DNA of 64,000 bases from contig NZ_CP116942.1 of NCBI RefSeq assembly GCF_028532485.1, positions 1,178,001 through 1,242,000 of the forward strand, in the 5' to 3' direction. The notes under the pieces were generated by a model that was given only the letters and a program-made list of their open reading frames with translations, made no database searches and was not told the origin of the DNA. Of the stretch, positions 24,641 to 32,783 are shown piece by piece. Origin of the DNA: Iamia majanohamensis. GTDB lineage: Bacteria > Actinomycetota > Acidimicrobiia > Acidimicrobiales > Iamiaceae. The position numbers and the translations under genes were made by a program. Within the stretch, counting starts at the first letter, position 1; each line of letters starts with the position of its first letter.

Positions 24641-25637
24641 CGACGAGGCCGTGGTAGAGGTCGGCGTGGGCTGCGGCGATGGACCGCCGGGCCCGGCGGC
24701 GGCCGACCCGGTCGACCCGGGGGCGGGGCGCGTCGGCCCAGTCCCGGAGCTGGGCCACCACGTCGTCGAGGGCCCGGGGGTCACCGAGGTCGGCGGCGAC
24801 GATCGAGGGGTGCTGGGCGGGGATGCAGGTGCCCGTCGGGGCGATGACCCGGGTGCCCACGTCCAGGCACGCCTCGGCCCACCCGGAGTGGGTCCCGTAG
24901 CGGTAGCCGAGGACCGCCACGTCGAGCGCCCGGATGCGGGCGGCGAAGGCGGCGTCGTCCACGAAGCCCTCCCACCGGACGCGCACGGAGGGGAGGTCGG
25001 CGACCTCGTCGAGGGTCCGGGCCAGCCGAGGCCGCCGGTCGCGCAGGCGGGGGTAGGCCGAGACCTGCAGGCGGACGCGCGGGTCGCGGCCCACGCGGTC
25101 GGCCAGCCCCCGCACCAGGGTCGTCCCCAGGATCGAGGGCCGGCCGTCCTTCAGGTGCAGCCCGACCCGGAGCCTGCGGTCGGGCCGGGGGGGCGGGTCG
25201 GCCGGGGGCAGGACGTGGGGGTGGGCGATGACCTGGGGCCGGCGCCCCCACCGCCGCTCGACGATGTCGGCGGCCCGGTCGGTCAGCGTCGTGAGGGCGT
25301 CGGCCTCCTGCACGAGGAAGGCGACCTGGTCGAGGTGGTGGCGCTGGTCCTCGACGTGGGGGTTCCAGATGTCGTGGACGGTGTGGACGAGCGGCCGTCC
25401 CCGGTCGCAGAGGGCCTGCCGCCAGGCGACGAGCGCGTCGGGGCCGACCTCGCCGAAGCCGAAGTGGGTGTGGAAGCAGGCGAAGTCCGCGGCGTGGGCC
25501 TCGACCCAGGCCGGCGCCATCATGTCGGCGGCCCGGTAGGTCGGGTCCGGAGGGGCCAGGCGTGCCACCCCGTCGCCGGGGACGCCGATGTGGCGGGTGT
25601 ACACGTGCCGTGCCGGGACCGAGGCGACCGTCAGCAC
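24633..25637 (-). CDS. Glycosyltransferase, family 1/4-like
   Basis: 334 residues from GTG 25637. N-terminal Rossmann-like part with HTVHDIWNPHVEDQRHHLD and a WGRRPQVIAHPHVLPP hinge; C-terminal part RRLRVGLHLKDGRPSI, VRWEGFVDDAAFAARIRALDVAVLGYRYGTHSGWAEACLDVGTRVIAPTGTCI, which is the nucleotide-sugar binding half of GT-B enzymes (acidic EAC in place of the classic EX7E). Cytoplasmic. It overlaps the upstream gene by 7 bases and the sulfotransferase by 8. Confidence 0.78.
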   Translation of the reverse strand: MLTVASVPARHVYTRHIGVPGDGVARLAPPDPTYRAADMMAPAWVEAHAADFACFHTHFGFGEVGPDALVAWRQALCDRGRPLVHTVHDIWNPHVEDQRHHLDQVAFLVQEADALTTLTDRAADIVERRWGRRPQVIAHPHVLPPADPPPRPDRRLRVGLHLKDGRPSILGTTLVRGLADRVGRDPRVRLQVSAYPRLRDRRPRLARTLDEVADLPSVRVRWEGFVDDAAFAARIRALDVAVLGYRYGTHSGWAEACLDVGTRVIAPTGTCIPAQHPSIVAADLGDPRALDDVVAQLRDWADAPRPRVDRVGRRRARRSIAAAHADLYHGLVDA

Positions 25638-26707
25638 GGCACCAGTCCCTCCTCCGGCTGTCGGCCGTCGGGTCGCGTGGGCGCGATGGCGAGCCGCCGC
25701 AGGTGCGCGGCCAGCCCGGGGGCGCCGTCGGCACCCAGGACCGCATGGAGCGGGGGTGCGGCCGACGCCGCCTCCAGCACCCCCGGCCAGATCTCCGGCG
25801 CCGGCCACCCGTCGAGGACCGTCGCCGCGCCGGCCCGGCGGAGGGCCTCGGCCTTGTGGCGCTGCTCGTCGTGGGGGCGGTCCTGGGGGAGGGCCACGAG
25901 GCGGCCGCCGCCCGCGGCCACCGCGGCCAACAGTCCGTCGCCGCACGGTCCCACCACCACGTCGGCCCGGCGCACGTGGGCGGGGAGGTCGGTGACCCAG
26001 CCGCGGTGGTCGACGGCCGAGGGCCTCCCGTCGGGGGCGGGCGGGCCGACGAAGGCCCAGTCCCAGCCGGGGGTCGCCCGGGCCGCGGCGTCGAGCGCCG
26101 CCGCCGACGGGCCGGGGGACCCCTCGCCCCAGGCCACGAGCACCTCGGGTCGGGGAGGGCGCCCCCGCGGGGTGCCGCCGGGCGTCGTCGGGGGGTGGAC
26201 GACGCCGGCGTGGAAGGTGCGGGCGACCAGCGCGGGCGGCGTGGTCGGCTGCTCGAGGGCCGCCGGGAACGGGGCGACCACCGAGCAGGCGACGTCGAAC
26301 GCGAGGCGGTGGGCCGGGTCGCCGCGGTCGCCGTGCAGGCGGACGGCGACGACCGGCACGCCCATGAGGCGCACGGTGAGCAGGACCTCGGTCGACACGT
26401 CGACGACGACCAGGTCCGGTCGCTCGCGCTCGACCCAGGCCACGAGGGCGCGGACCCGGGGCCCGGCCACGTCGAGGCCGAGCGGGACGTGGTGGAGGCG
26501 TCCTCCTGCGGTGCGGTCGCGGGCCGGGCCAGGGCCCTCGTCGCCCGGGAGCGGGTGCGCCGTGGTGCGGGGACCGGCCAGGTCGGCGACCGACGGGTGG
26601 GTGCTGGCCACCGTGCAGTCGACGTCGCCGAGGTGGGCGCAGATCGCGGCGACCCGGTCGAGGTGGCCCCGGCCCACGTGGTGGGCGTAGAAGCCGATGG
26701 TGGTCAC
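25631..26707 (-). CDS. GT-B glycosyltransferase, MurG/GT28-like
   Basis: 358 residues from GTG 26707. Starts TTIGFYAHHVGRGHLDRVAAI, the glycine-rich donor/acceptor loop seen in MurG/GT28-like proteins, and ends with VGPCGDGLLAAVAAGGGRLVALPQDRPHDEQRHKAEALRRAGAA, the equivalent of the GG-x-T/S and P-x-x-x-DQ block of that fold. Length and domain order fit a complete two-domain GT-B enzyme. GTGA overlap with the upstream glycosyltransferase. Donor sugar unknown. Confidence 0.8.
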   Translation of the reverse strand: MTTIGFYAHHVGRGHLDRVAAICAHLGDVDCTVASTHPSVADLAGPRTTAHPLPGDEGPGPARDRTAGGRLHHVPLGLDVAGPRVRALVAWVERERPDLVVVDVSTEVLLTVRLMGVPVVAVRLHGDRGDPAHRLAFDVACSVVAPFPAALEQPTTPPALVARTFHAGVVHPPTTPGGTPRGRPPRPEVLVAWGEGSPGPSAAALDAAARATPGWDWAFVGPPAPDGRPSAVDHRGWVTDLPAHVRRADVVVGPCGDGLLAAVAAGGGRLVALPQDRPHDEQRHKAEALRRAGAATVLDGWPAPEIWPGVLEAASAAPPLHAVLGADGAPGLAAHLRRLAIAPTRPDGRQPEEGLVPC

Positions 26708-27750
26708 GAGGCCTGCGCCGCGAGGGTGCGGTCGTAGGCGGCGACCATGCGATCGAGGCCGAACCGGGCCTCGGCCACGCGCCGGCAGGTGACGGCGTCG
26801 AGGGCGGCCGCCTCCGGCAGCGCGCGGGCGAGGGCGGCGACGTCGCCCTCGGGCACCAGGCGGCCCACCTCCTCGTCGACCAGCTCGGGGAGTGCACCCG
26901 CGGCGAAGCCCGCCACCGGCGTCCCGCACGCGAGGGACTCGGCCACGACGAGGCCGAAGGGCTCGGGCCAGGTGGGTGTCACCAGGCTGACCTCGGCACT
27001 GGCCACCAGCTCGGCGCACGCCTCTTGCCCGAGGTGGCCGTGGTACCGGACGGCCGGGCCGAGCGAGGGCCGGATCACCTCCTCGAAGTAGGTGGGGTCG
27101 TGGACGGGGCCGGCCAGGTCGATGGTCGTGCCGCACCGGCGAGCGGCGGCGATGGCGAGGTGCGGGGCCTTCTCGGTCACGATCCGCCCCGTCCACACCG
27201 CGCCGGACCGGCGGCCTCCGTGGGGCCGCCAGGTGGCGCAGTCGACGCCGTTGGGGATGACCTCCACCGGCTGGGCGACGTCCCAGCGAGCGGCGTTGCT
27301 GCGGCTGACCGAGACGAGGTGGCCCACCTCGGATCCGCCCAGGGCGAGGGCGGACTCCAACCAGGGGGTGGGCGGGGTGTGCAGCGTGGAGACCAGAGGC
27401 GCCCGCAGGATCGGGGCCGACGCCAGCGGCAGGTAGTGGGCGCTGTTGTTGTGGATCACGTCGAAGTCATCCTGGCGTGCGAGGTCCCTGACCACCTGGA
27501 GGTAGCCGTGGTGGTCGGCGACCACCTGGTCGGGCAGCATCGACAGGTCCTGCCGGGCCGCGGCCGAGGGCCGCCAGGAGGCCGGGACGGGCCGGGCCCG
27601 GCAGCCCGGCGGGGCCTCGGGGCCGAACAGCGTCACCTCGTGGCCCCGGGCGCGCAGGCCGGCGGCCAGGTGCCAGGAGTGGGCCTCGAGCCCGCCGGCG
27701 AACGGCGGGCCCGCGGAGAACCGCACGCTGGCGATCATCGCCACCCTCAC
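26704..27750 (-). CDS. Glycosyltransferase family 4
   Basis: 348 residues from GTG 27750. Opens MIASVRFSAGPPFAGGLEAHSWHLAAGLRARGHEVTLFGP, the classical GT4 N-terminal loop. VSVSRSNAARWDVAQPVEVIPNGVDCATW is the hinge; GAVWTGRIVTEKAPHLAIAAARR and TWPEPFGLVVAESLACGTPVAGFAAGALPELV give the nucleotide-sugar site with the EX7E glutamates. GTGA overlaps at both ends. A retaining enzyme building a surface or capsular glycan or glycolipid is likely. Confidence 0.92.
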   Translation of the reverse strand: MRVAMIASVRFSAGPPFAGGLEAHSWHLAAGLRARGHEVTLFGPEAPPGCRARPVPASWRPSAAARQDLSMLPDQVVADHHGYLQVVRDLARQDDFDVIHNNSAHYLPLASAPILRAPLVSTLHTPPTPWLESALALGGSEVGHLVSVSRSNAARWDVAQPVEVIPNGVDCATWRPHGGRRSGAVWTGRIVTEKAPHLAIAAARRCGTTIDLAGPVHDPTYFEEVIRPSLGPAVRYHGHLGQEACAELVASAEVSLVTPTWPEPFGLVVAESLACGTPVAGFAAGALPELVDEEVGRLVPEGDVAALARALPEAAALDAVTCRRVAEARFGLDRMVAAYDRTLAAQAS

Positions 27751-28655
27751 GACGCCGCCACCCGGCCCGACGGCCTCGTCCGGGCCAGGAAGGGGGCGGC
27801 GAGGGTGCGCCGGCACGCCTCCACCTCGGCGGGGGAAGGGGTGCGCAGCACGGAGCAGCGGTCGGAGCCCGGCTCCCAGTCGACGAGGCCCATGGCCGCG
27901 AAGGCGGCCAGCCAGCCCTCCATGGGCCACCGGCCCCACGTCTCGTGGTAGCGGGTCGCGTTGGCCACCGTGGCCCGGATCTGCTGGACGGGCGGGTCGA
28001 ACCAGTCGTGGTGCTGGTGGAACACGGTGGCCCCGCCCACCAGCGCGACGGGGAGGCCGGCCGCATCGGCCCGGGTGGACAGGTCCGTGTCCTCGCCGGC
28101 GTAGCCGGTGAAGCGCTCGTCGAACCCGCCGAGGCGGACGAAGGTCGAGCGCCGCAGCACCATGCACAGCCCCCACACCAGTTCGGCCCGGCCGCCGAGG
28201 GCCACGCCGCTGGCGGGCACGGGGTCGCGGTCGGGGTGCGGCGCCGAGCGCCGGAGGAGCTCGGCCTCGTCGTCGGTGGCCTCGGCCCCCGGGGCCAGGT
28301 AGCGGACCTCGCCCGTCGCCAGGGCGTCGTGGGCGGCGAGGGCGGAGGTCATGGCGCCGACGAAGCCCGAGGACGGGATGGTGTCGGCGTCGCAGAAGGC
28401 CAGCACCTCCCCCCTCGCCACCTCGGCGCCGTGGTTGCGCGCGGTGGCGTAGGGGATGGTCCCCTGCGTGCCGGGCACGGTGGTGGTCCGCACGTCCACC
28501 TCCGGGTGCCGGGCGGCGACCTCGGAGGGGTCCTCGCTCCCTCCCGCCCGCACCACCACGACCTCGCAGGGGCCGCCCCGCTGGCGGGCGCACCCGGCGA
28601 GCAGGCGGTCCAGCATGGCGTTGCGGTCGCGCACCAGGGTGACGATGCTCAGCAC
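27747..28655 (-). CDS. Glycosyltransferase family 2
   Basis: 302 residues from GTG 28655 (MLSIVTLVRDRNAML). GT-A fold landmarks: CEVVVVRAGGSEDPSEV, TIPYATARNHGAEVARGEVLAFCDADTIPSSGFV with the DAD metal-binding motif, and WGLCMVLRRSTFVRLGGFDERFTGYAGEDTDLSTRADAAG, the acceptor/ED motif of galactosyltransferase-type GT2 proteins. First gene of the five-gene operon. Its start is 17 bases from the start of a divergent sulfotransferase gene, with overlapping ribosome sites. Confidence 0.92.
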   Translation of the reverse strand: MLSIVTLVRDRNAMLDRLLAGCARQRGGPCEVVVVRAGGSEDPSEVAARHPEVDVRTTTVPGTQGTIPYATARNHGAEVARGEVLAFCDADTIPSSGFVGAMTSALAAHDALATGEVRYLAPGAEATDDEAELLRRSAPHPDRDPVPASGVALGGRAELVWGLCMVLRRSTFVRLGGFDERFTGYAGEDTDLSTRADAAGLPVALVGGATVFHQHHDWFDPPVQQIRATVANATRYHETWGRWPMEGWLAAFAAMGLVDWEPGSDRCSVLRTPSPAEVEACRRTLAAPFLARTRPSGRVAAS

Positions 28656-28672
28656 GGGAAGGGGCCTCCCTC

Positions 28673-29428
28673 GTGAGACCCTCCGACGTGATCGTGACCG
28701 GCGCCCCGCGCAGCGGGACCTCGCTCGTGGCCGGGCTGTTCGTGGCCGCCGGGCACCACCCGGGGGTCCGGATGATCCCGGCCACGCCCTCCAACCCGGC
28801 AGGCTTCCACGAGGACCTGGACGTCAACGCGGCCAACGACGACCTGCTCGACGAGGTGGCCGACGAGCCGTGGGGGGAGGCAGAGCGGCCGCCCCGCAGC
28901 CTGCGGTGGGTGGGGGCCTTCGCCCGACCGGTGACGCCGGCGGCGGGGGAGGGTCGCGCCCTCGGCGCCCTGGTCCCGCCGTCGCCGTTCGTGCTCAAGG
29001 ACCCGCGCTTCGCCTACACGCTGCCGGCCTGGCGCCCGGTGCTGCCGCCGGTGCGGGTGGTGGTCGTGGTCCGCCACCCCTCCGAGGTCGTCGCCAGCCT
29101 GGCCTCGATGGCCGAGCGCGAACCCGAGACCTTCGCCGGGTTCCTCCCGCGCGAGGCGCACGTGCTCGCCATGTGGGAGGCGGTGCATCGCGCCGTGCTG
29201 TCGTGGGCCGACGAGGACACGCTCTTCGTCGGCCACGAGGACGTGCTCGGGGACCGGGGTCGTGCCCGCCTCGCCCAGGCCACCGGGGCCGCGCTGGAGG
29301 GCGGGGTACGCCCCGAGCTGCACCGCGAGCGGGTCCGGTCCGGGCTGCCGCGGTCCACCGAGGACCTGCTGGCCGAGCTGGAGCGGAGGTGCGGGGCACC
29401 GCCGCCGACGGAGGGGACGGACAGGTGA
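28673..29428 (+). CDS. Sulfotransferase family protein
   Basis: 251 residues from GTG 28673, with GGAAGGGG upstream. 5'-phosphosulfate loop VTGAPRSGTSLVAGLF (residues 8-23); FVLKDPRFAYTLPAW; 3'-phosphate loop VRVVVVVRHPSEVVASLASM; then LFVGHEDVLGDR. It belongs to the PAPS-dependent sulfotransferase_3 type, different from the Stf0 enzyme at 23870. Divergent from the glycosyltransferase operon and clearly part of the same functional locus: two sulfotransferases bracket four glycosyltransferases. Confidence 0.87.
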   Translation: MRPSDVIVTGAPRSGTSLVAGLFVAAGHHPGVRMIPATPSNPAGFHEDLDVNAANDDLLDEVADEPWGEAERPPRSLRWVGAFARPVTPAAGEGRALGALVPPSPFVLKDPRFAYTLPAWRPVLPPVRVVVVVRHPSEVVASLASMAEREPETFAGFLPREAHVLAMWEAVHRAVLSWADEDTLFVGHEDVLGDRGRARLAQATGAALEGGVRPELHRERVRSGLPRSTEDLLAELERRCGAPPPTEGTDR

Positions 29429-29578
29429 CGGGGTCGACACCGGCGGTCCCTATCCCGTCTCCTCGCCGCTAGACCCGGCCGCGAGGGTTTCACCCGCACA
29501 GGCGACGCCCGCGCCGGCTCCTGCCGTTTCGCCGAGGGCGGGACCGGGGAGCACCCGACCCCCGACCAGGAGCGTCTC

Positions 29579-30130
29579 GTGCCCCGTCCCGGCCCCGACC
29601 CGCGACCGACACCCCCGTCCTCGGACCCCCTCGGACCCATCCCCGAGGCCAACCGCCCGGGCCACCACCCGCCCGTGGAGCAGGACAAGCCGCGTCGCCC
29701 GCCGCCCCGCCCCCGGGGGTCGATCCCCCGGACCACGCACCTCCCCTTCCGGTTCGACTACCCCCTGGCCGCGGCCGGGGCGCCCTTCGGCGTGCTGCCC
29801 CGCACCACCGACGTCGTGGTGGGCGAGACCGCCCTCACCGTGCGCTTCGGCCCCTGGAGGCTGGAGACGGATCTGGCCAACATCAGCGGCGTCGAGGTGA
29901 CGGGTCCCTACCAGGCCCTCAAGGTGGCCGGGCCGCCCCACCTCTCCTTCACCGACCGAGGGGTCACCTTCGCCACCACCACGCAGGGGGGGATCTGCGT
30001 GCACTTCCACCGACCCGTCCCCGCCATCGACCCGCTCGGCCTGCTGCGCCACCCGGGCGCCACGATCACCGTCGCCGACCCCGACGACGCCGCGGCGGAG
30101 CTGGAGGCGGCCGTCCGCCGGGCGACCTAG
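29579..30130 (+). CDS. Conserved actinobacterial protein of unknown function
   Basis: 183 residues from GTG 29579 with AGGAG upstream. The first 50 residues are Pro/Arg-rich and disordered. From residue 52 the sequence is a compact beta-rich domain: TTHLPFRFDYPLAAAGAPFGVLPRTTDVVVGETALTVRFGPWRLETDLANISGVEVTGPY, then VTFATTTQGGICVHFHRPVPAIDPLGLLRHPGATITVADP. I know this pattern from unnamed actinobacterial proteins; it reads like a PH-type fold. No catalytic motif. Four bases separate it from the epimerase-PncC fusion gene, suggesting one transcript. Bases 29429-29578 upstream show nothing else I can support. Confidence 0.72.
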   Translation: MPRPGPDPRPTPPSSDPLGPIPEANRPGHHPPVEQDKPRRPPPRPRGSIPRTTHLPFRFDYPLAAAGAPFGVLPRTTDVVVGETALTVRFGPWRLETDLANISGVEVTGPYQALKVAGPPHLSFTDRGVTFATTTQGGICVHFHRPVPAIDPLGLLRHPGATITVADPDDAAAELEAAVRRAT

Positions 30131-30134
30131 CGGC

Positions 30135-31637
30135 ATGGCCCTGCCGCACCAGACCCCGGGCCGGGTGGTCGTCGTCACCGGCGCCACCGGCAACCTCGGC
30201 TCGCGCCTGGTCGACGTCCTGGCCGGGGACCCTCGGGTGGCCGAGGTGCGGGGCGTGGCTCGCCGCCCGCCCGACGACGAGCCGCGCCCGCAGGTGCGGT
30301 GGCACGCGGTCGACATCACCACCGACGACCTGGACCCGATCGTCGACGGGGCCGACGTGGTGGTCCACCTGGCGTGGCGGATCCAGCCCTCCTGGGACCT
30401 GGACGCCATGTGGCGCACGAACGTCGGTGGCTCTGCCGCGGTCTTCGCCGCCGTGCGGCGACAGGGCGTCGCCGCCCTCGTCCACGCCTCGTCGGTGGGT
30501 GCCTACGCGCCGGGTCCGAAGGGCCCACGGGTGGACGAGTCCTGGCCCCTCGGCGGCATCGAGGGCCACCCCTACTCGGAGCAGAAGGCCGGTGTGGAGG
30601 CGATGCTCGACGAGCTCGAGGCCGACCGGCCCGGACTCCGGGTGGTCCGCATGCGCCCGGCCCTGATGGTCGCCGCCGGTGCGGGCCTCGAGCTCCGCCG
30701 CTACTTCCTCCCCGGCATCGCGGAGCGGGGCGCACCCCTCCACCCCTGGATGGCTCGGCTCCTGCCGACCCGGCTGCAGCTGGTCCACACCGACGACGCA
30801 GCCGTCGCCTTCGCCGAGGCGGCCCTGGGCGAGGCGTCAGGACCCTTCAACCTGGCGGCCGAGGACCCGGTCGGGGCCGGCTCGTGGCCCGGGCTGGAGC
30901 GCGTCCTGCGCCCCCTGGCCGCGGTGACCTGGCGTCGGCGGCTCCAGCCGGTGGACCCGGGCTGGGTCGGGCTGGCCTTCCGCTCGCCCCTCCTCGACAC
31001 CACCCGCGCCCGGGAGGAGCTGGGCTGGGCGCCGCGCCACTCGGGGGCCGAGGCCCTCGAGCAGGTCCTGGCGGGCATCCGCGCCACCGACGACGCCCCC
31101 ACCGCCGCCCTGCGGGGCGAGGTGGAGGAGGACGACGGTGACCTCGACGGGCGCATCGCCGCCCTGGCCGAGGAGCTGGCCGGTGAGCTGCGGCGCCGGG
31201 ACCTCACGCTGGCGGTGGCGGAGTCGCTCACCGGCGGCCTGCTGGCCAGCCGCCTGGCCCGCGCGGGAGGGGCGAGCGACTGGTTCCGCGGCGGGGTGGC
31301 GGCCTACGCCACCGAGGTCAAGCACGACGTGCTGGGCGTGCGAGCCGGAGGGGTCGTGCGGGCCGAGGCCGTCTCCGACATGGCGACGGGCGCGGCCCGG
31401 CTCCTGGGTGCCGACGTCGGGCTGGCCGTCTCGGGGGTGGGTGGCCCGGACCCGCAGGAGGGCCGTCCCCCGGGGACCGTCTGGGTCGGGGCGGTGGCGG
31501 GCGAGTGGTCCGGCACGACGCTCCACCACCTGGCGGGGACGCCCGAGGAGATCTGCCTGCAGACCTGCGTGGTCGCGCTGGAGGACGGCCTGGCCCTCGT
31601 GCGCGGCGACGGGCAGGGGGCACCGCTGGCGGACTGA
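30135..31637 (+). CDS. NAD-dependent epimerase/dehydratase fused to PncC (CinA C-terminal) domain
   Basis: 500 residues from ATG 30135, no internal stop. Residues 1-330 are an extended SDR: VTGATGNLGSRLVDVL (NAD loop near 14-29), VHASSVGAYAP and the YSEQK catalytic pair near 146-150. After an acidic linker (about 325-337) residues 340-490 are a complete CinA_C/PncC nicotinamide-nucleotide amidase: LAVAESLTGGLLASRLARAGGASDWFRGGVAAYATEVKHDVLGV and VSGVGGPDPQEGRPPGTVWVGAV. PncC deamidates NMN for NAD salvage. The two domains are normally separate proteins; the junction has no frameshift sign. Each half looks active. Confidence 0.88.
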   Translation: MALPHQTPGRVVVVTGATGNLGSRLVDVLAGDPRVAEVRGVARRPPDDEPRPQVRWHAVDITTDDLDPIVDGADVVVHLAWRIQPSWDLDAMWRTNVGGSAAVFAAVRRQGVAALVHASSVGAYAPGPKGPRVDESWPLGGIEGHPYSEQKAGVEAMLDELEADRPGLRVVRMRPALMVAAGAGLELRRYFLPGIAERGAPLHPWMARLLPTRLQLVHTDDAAVAFAEAALGEASGPFNLAAEDPVGAGSWPGLERVLRPLAAVTWRRRLQPVDPGWVGLAFRSPLLDTTRAREELGWAPRHSGAEALEQVLAGIRATDDAPTAALRGEVEEDDGDLDGRIAALAEELAGELRRRDLTLAVAESLTGGLLASRLARAGGASDWFRGGVAAYATEVKHDVLGVRAGGVVRAEAVSDMATGAARLLGADVGLAVSGVGGPDPQEGRPPGTVWVGAVAGEWSGTTLHHLAGTPEEICLQTCVVALEDGLALVRGDGQGAPLAD

Positions 31638-31689
31638 GCGCCGAGGATGCGCCGAGCGGAGACGGCGTCGTCGAGAGGTGGGCCGGGGC

Positions 31690-32232
31690 TCAGCCCGGCC
31701 GCACCCGGTCGAGGACGCCGGAGGCGATGGCGGCCGGACGCTGCTGCTCGCCCAGCTGGGCGTCGGCGACGATGACCCCGGCCAGGACGAGGGGTGTGAC
31801 CCACTGGACCCGTCGCAGGCGCCGCTGCCGCCGGGCCACCTCGGGCGGCGTGTCGCCCGACGGCTCCGTCGCCCCTGCGGCGCGGACCTTGCGGCGCAGG
31901 CCTCGGCCGAGGAGCCCGGCGTAGGCGGTGCTGGCCACGGCGACGCCGGTGAGGATGGTCTTCAGGCCGGCCGTGCGCCCCACCCCCGACTGGGCGACCA
32001 CCCGGCCGGTGTTGTCGGCGAACAGGACGGCCCCGGCGGCGACGTGCGTGCCCATGGCCAGGGTCTGGACCGGCATCCACCGGTGCCAGCCGATGGTCGC
32101 CAGGCGCACCCGCTCGGTGGGGTCCTCGGCCTGGGCCGCGGCGCCGTTGAGGCCGACCGCGCCCATCAGCGAGCCGCCGAACCAGGCGGCCAGGCCGAGG
32201 TCGTTGAGCGAGCGGGTGAGGGGGCTGGTCAT
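31690..32232 (-). CDS. Four-helix membrane protein of unknown function
   Basis: 180 residues from ATG 32232 with GGAGG 8 bases upstream. Membrane segments: LGLAAWFGGSLMGAVGLNGAAA, MPVQTLAMGTHVAAGAVLF, TILTGVAVASTAYAGLLG and VQWVTPLVLAGVIVADAQLG. AAWFGGSLMG near the N-terminus recalls other small actinobacterial membrane proteins without a known role. Charged loop of 25 residues between the last two helices. Convergent with the fusion gene (52 bases) and divergent from the LuxR-type gene. Confidence 0.72.
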   Translation of the reverse strand: MTSPLTRSLNDLGLAAWFGGSLMGAVGLNGAAAQAEDPTERVRLATIGWHRWMPVQTLAMGTHVAAGAVLFADNTGRVVAQSGVGRTAGLKTILTGVAVASTAYAGLLGRGLRRKVRAAGATEPSGDTPPEVARRQRRLRRVQWVTPLVLAGVIVADAQLGEQQRPAAIASGVLDRVRPG

Positions 32233-32306
32233 CGTGGGACCTCCGTCGGGGGGGTGGACGGATGGCCCTGCCCGGACGGTCGGAGGCGAACCGGTCGCGA
32301 CGGTCG

Positions 32307-32343
32307 TTCACCCGAGCGGCAGAGAAGCACCCCTTCGGGTGAA
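32307..32343. promoter_or_regulatory. Inverted repeat upstream of LuxR-type gene
   Basis: TTCACCCGA (32307-32315) and its exact complement TCGGGTGAA (32335-32343), centres 28 bases apart, lie in the divergent region between genes starting at 32232 and 32412. The spacing suits a dimeric regulator contacting the same face of DNA, possibly the neighbouring LuxR-type protein itself (inference). Confidence 0.45.
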
Positions 32344-32411
32344 GAATTGACCGAGCCGGCCGGGCAGTGTCTCTCGAACGACGCGACCGGCGCCGACCAG
32401 GCAGGGAAGGG

Positions 32412-32783
32412 ATGCACACACACGACGACTGCGAGGCGTGCCGCCGCCTGGAGGCCCGCTGCGCACGGCTCGAGCAGGAGCTGGCCGAGGCCCGTCGGGC
32501 CCTCGCACGCGCCGAGCGACCCGTCCCCGGGGTGGACCCCGGGGACCTGCCCACGCTGACCTCGCGCGAGGTCGAGGTCCTCGACCTGATCGCCCAGGGC
32601 CTCTCCACCGACCAGATCGGGGCCGAGCTCTACCTGAGCCGCAACTCGGTGAAGACCCACACCCGCAAGCTGTACCGGAAGCTCGGCGTGTCGAGCCGCA
32701 CGGAGGCCGCGATCTGGGCCCTCAACCGCTCCCGTCCCGAGGGTCGGGAGCGGCCGGCGGGCGAGGAGGAAGGGCGACCCTGA
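32412..32783 (+). CDS. Short LuxR-type HTH regulator without receiver domain
   Basis: 123 residues from ATG 32412, GGAAGG upstream. N-terminus MHTHDDCEACRRLEARCARLEQELAEARRALARAE has a CEAC pair and a coiled coil in place of a sensor domain. The HTH follows: LTSREVEVLDLIAQGLSTDQIGAELYLSRNSVKTHTRKLYRKLGVSSRTEAAIWALN, closely like the HTH at 193-876. Dimerisation through the coiled coil is likely; CxxC plus nearby His could bind a metal or sense redox (inference). Its 3' end overlaps the convergent shikimate kinase gene by 62 bases. Confidence 0.82.
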   Translation: MHTHDDCEACRRLEARCARLEQELAEARRALARAERPVPGVDPGDLPTLTSREVEVLDLIAQGLSTDQIGAELYLSRNSVKTHTRKLYRKLGVSSRTEAAIWALNRSRPEGRERPAGEEEGRP

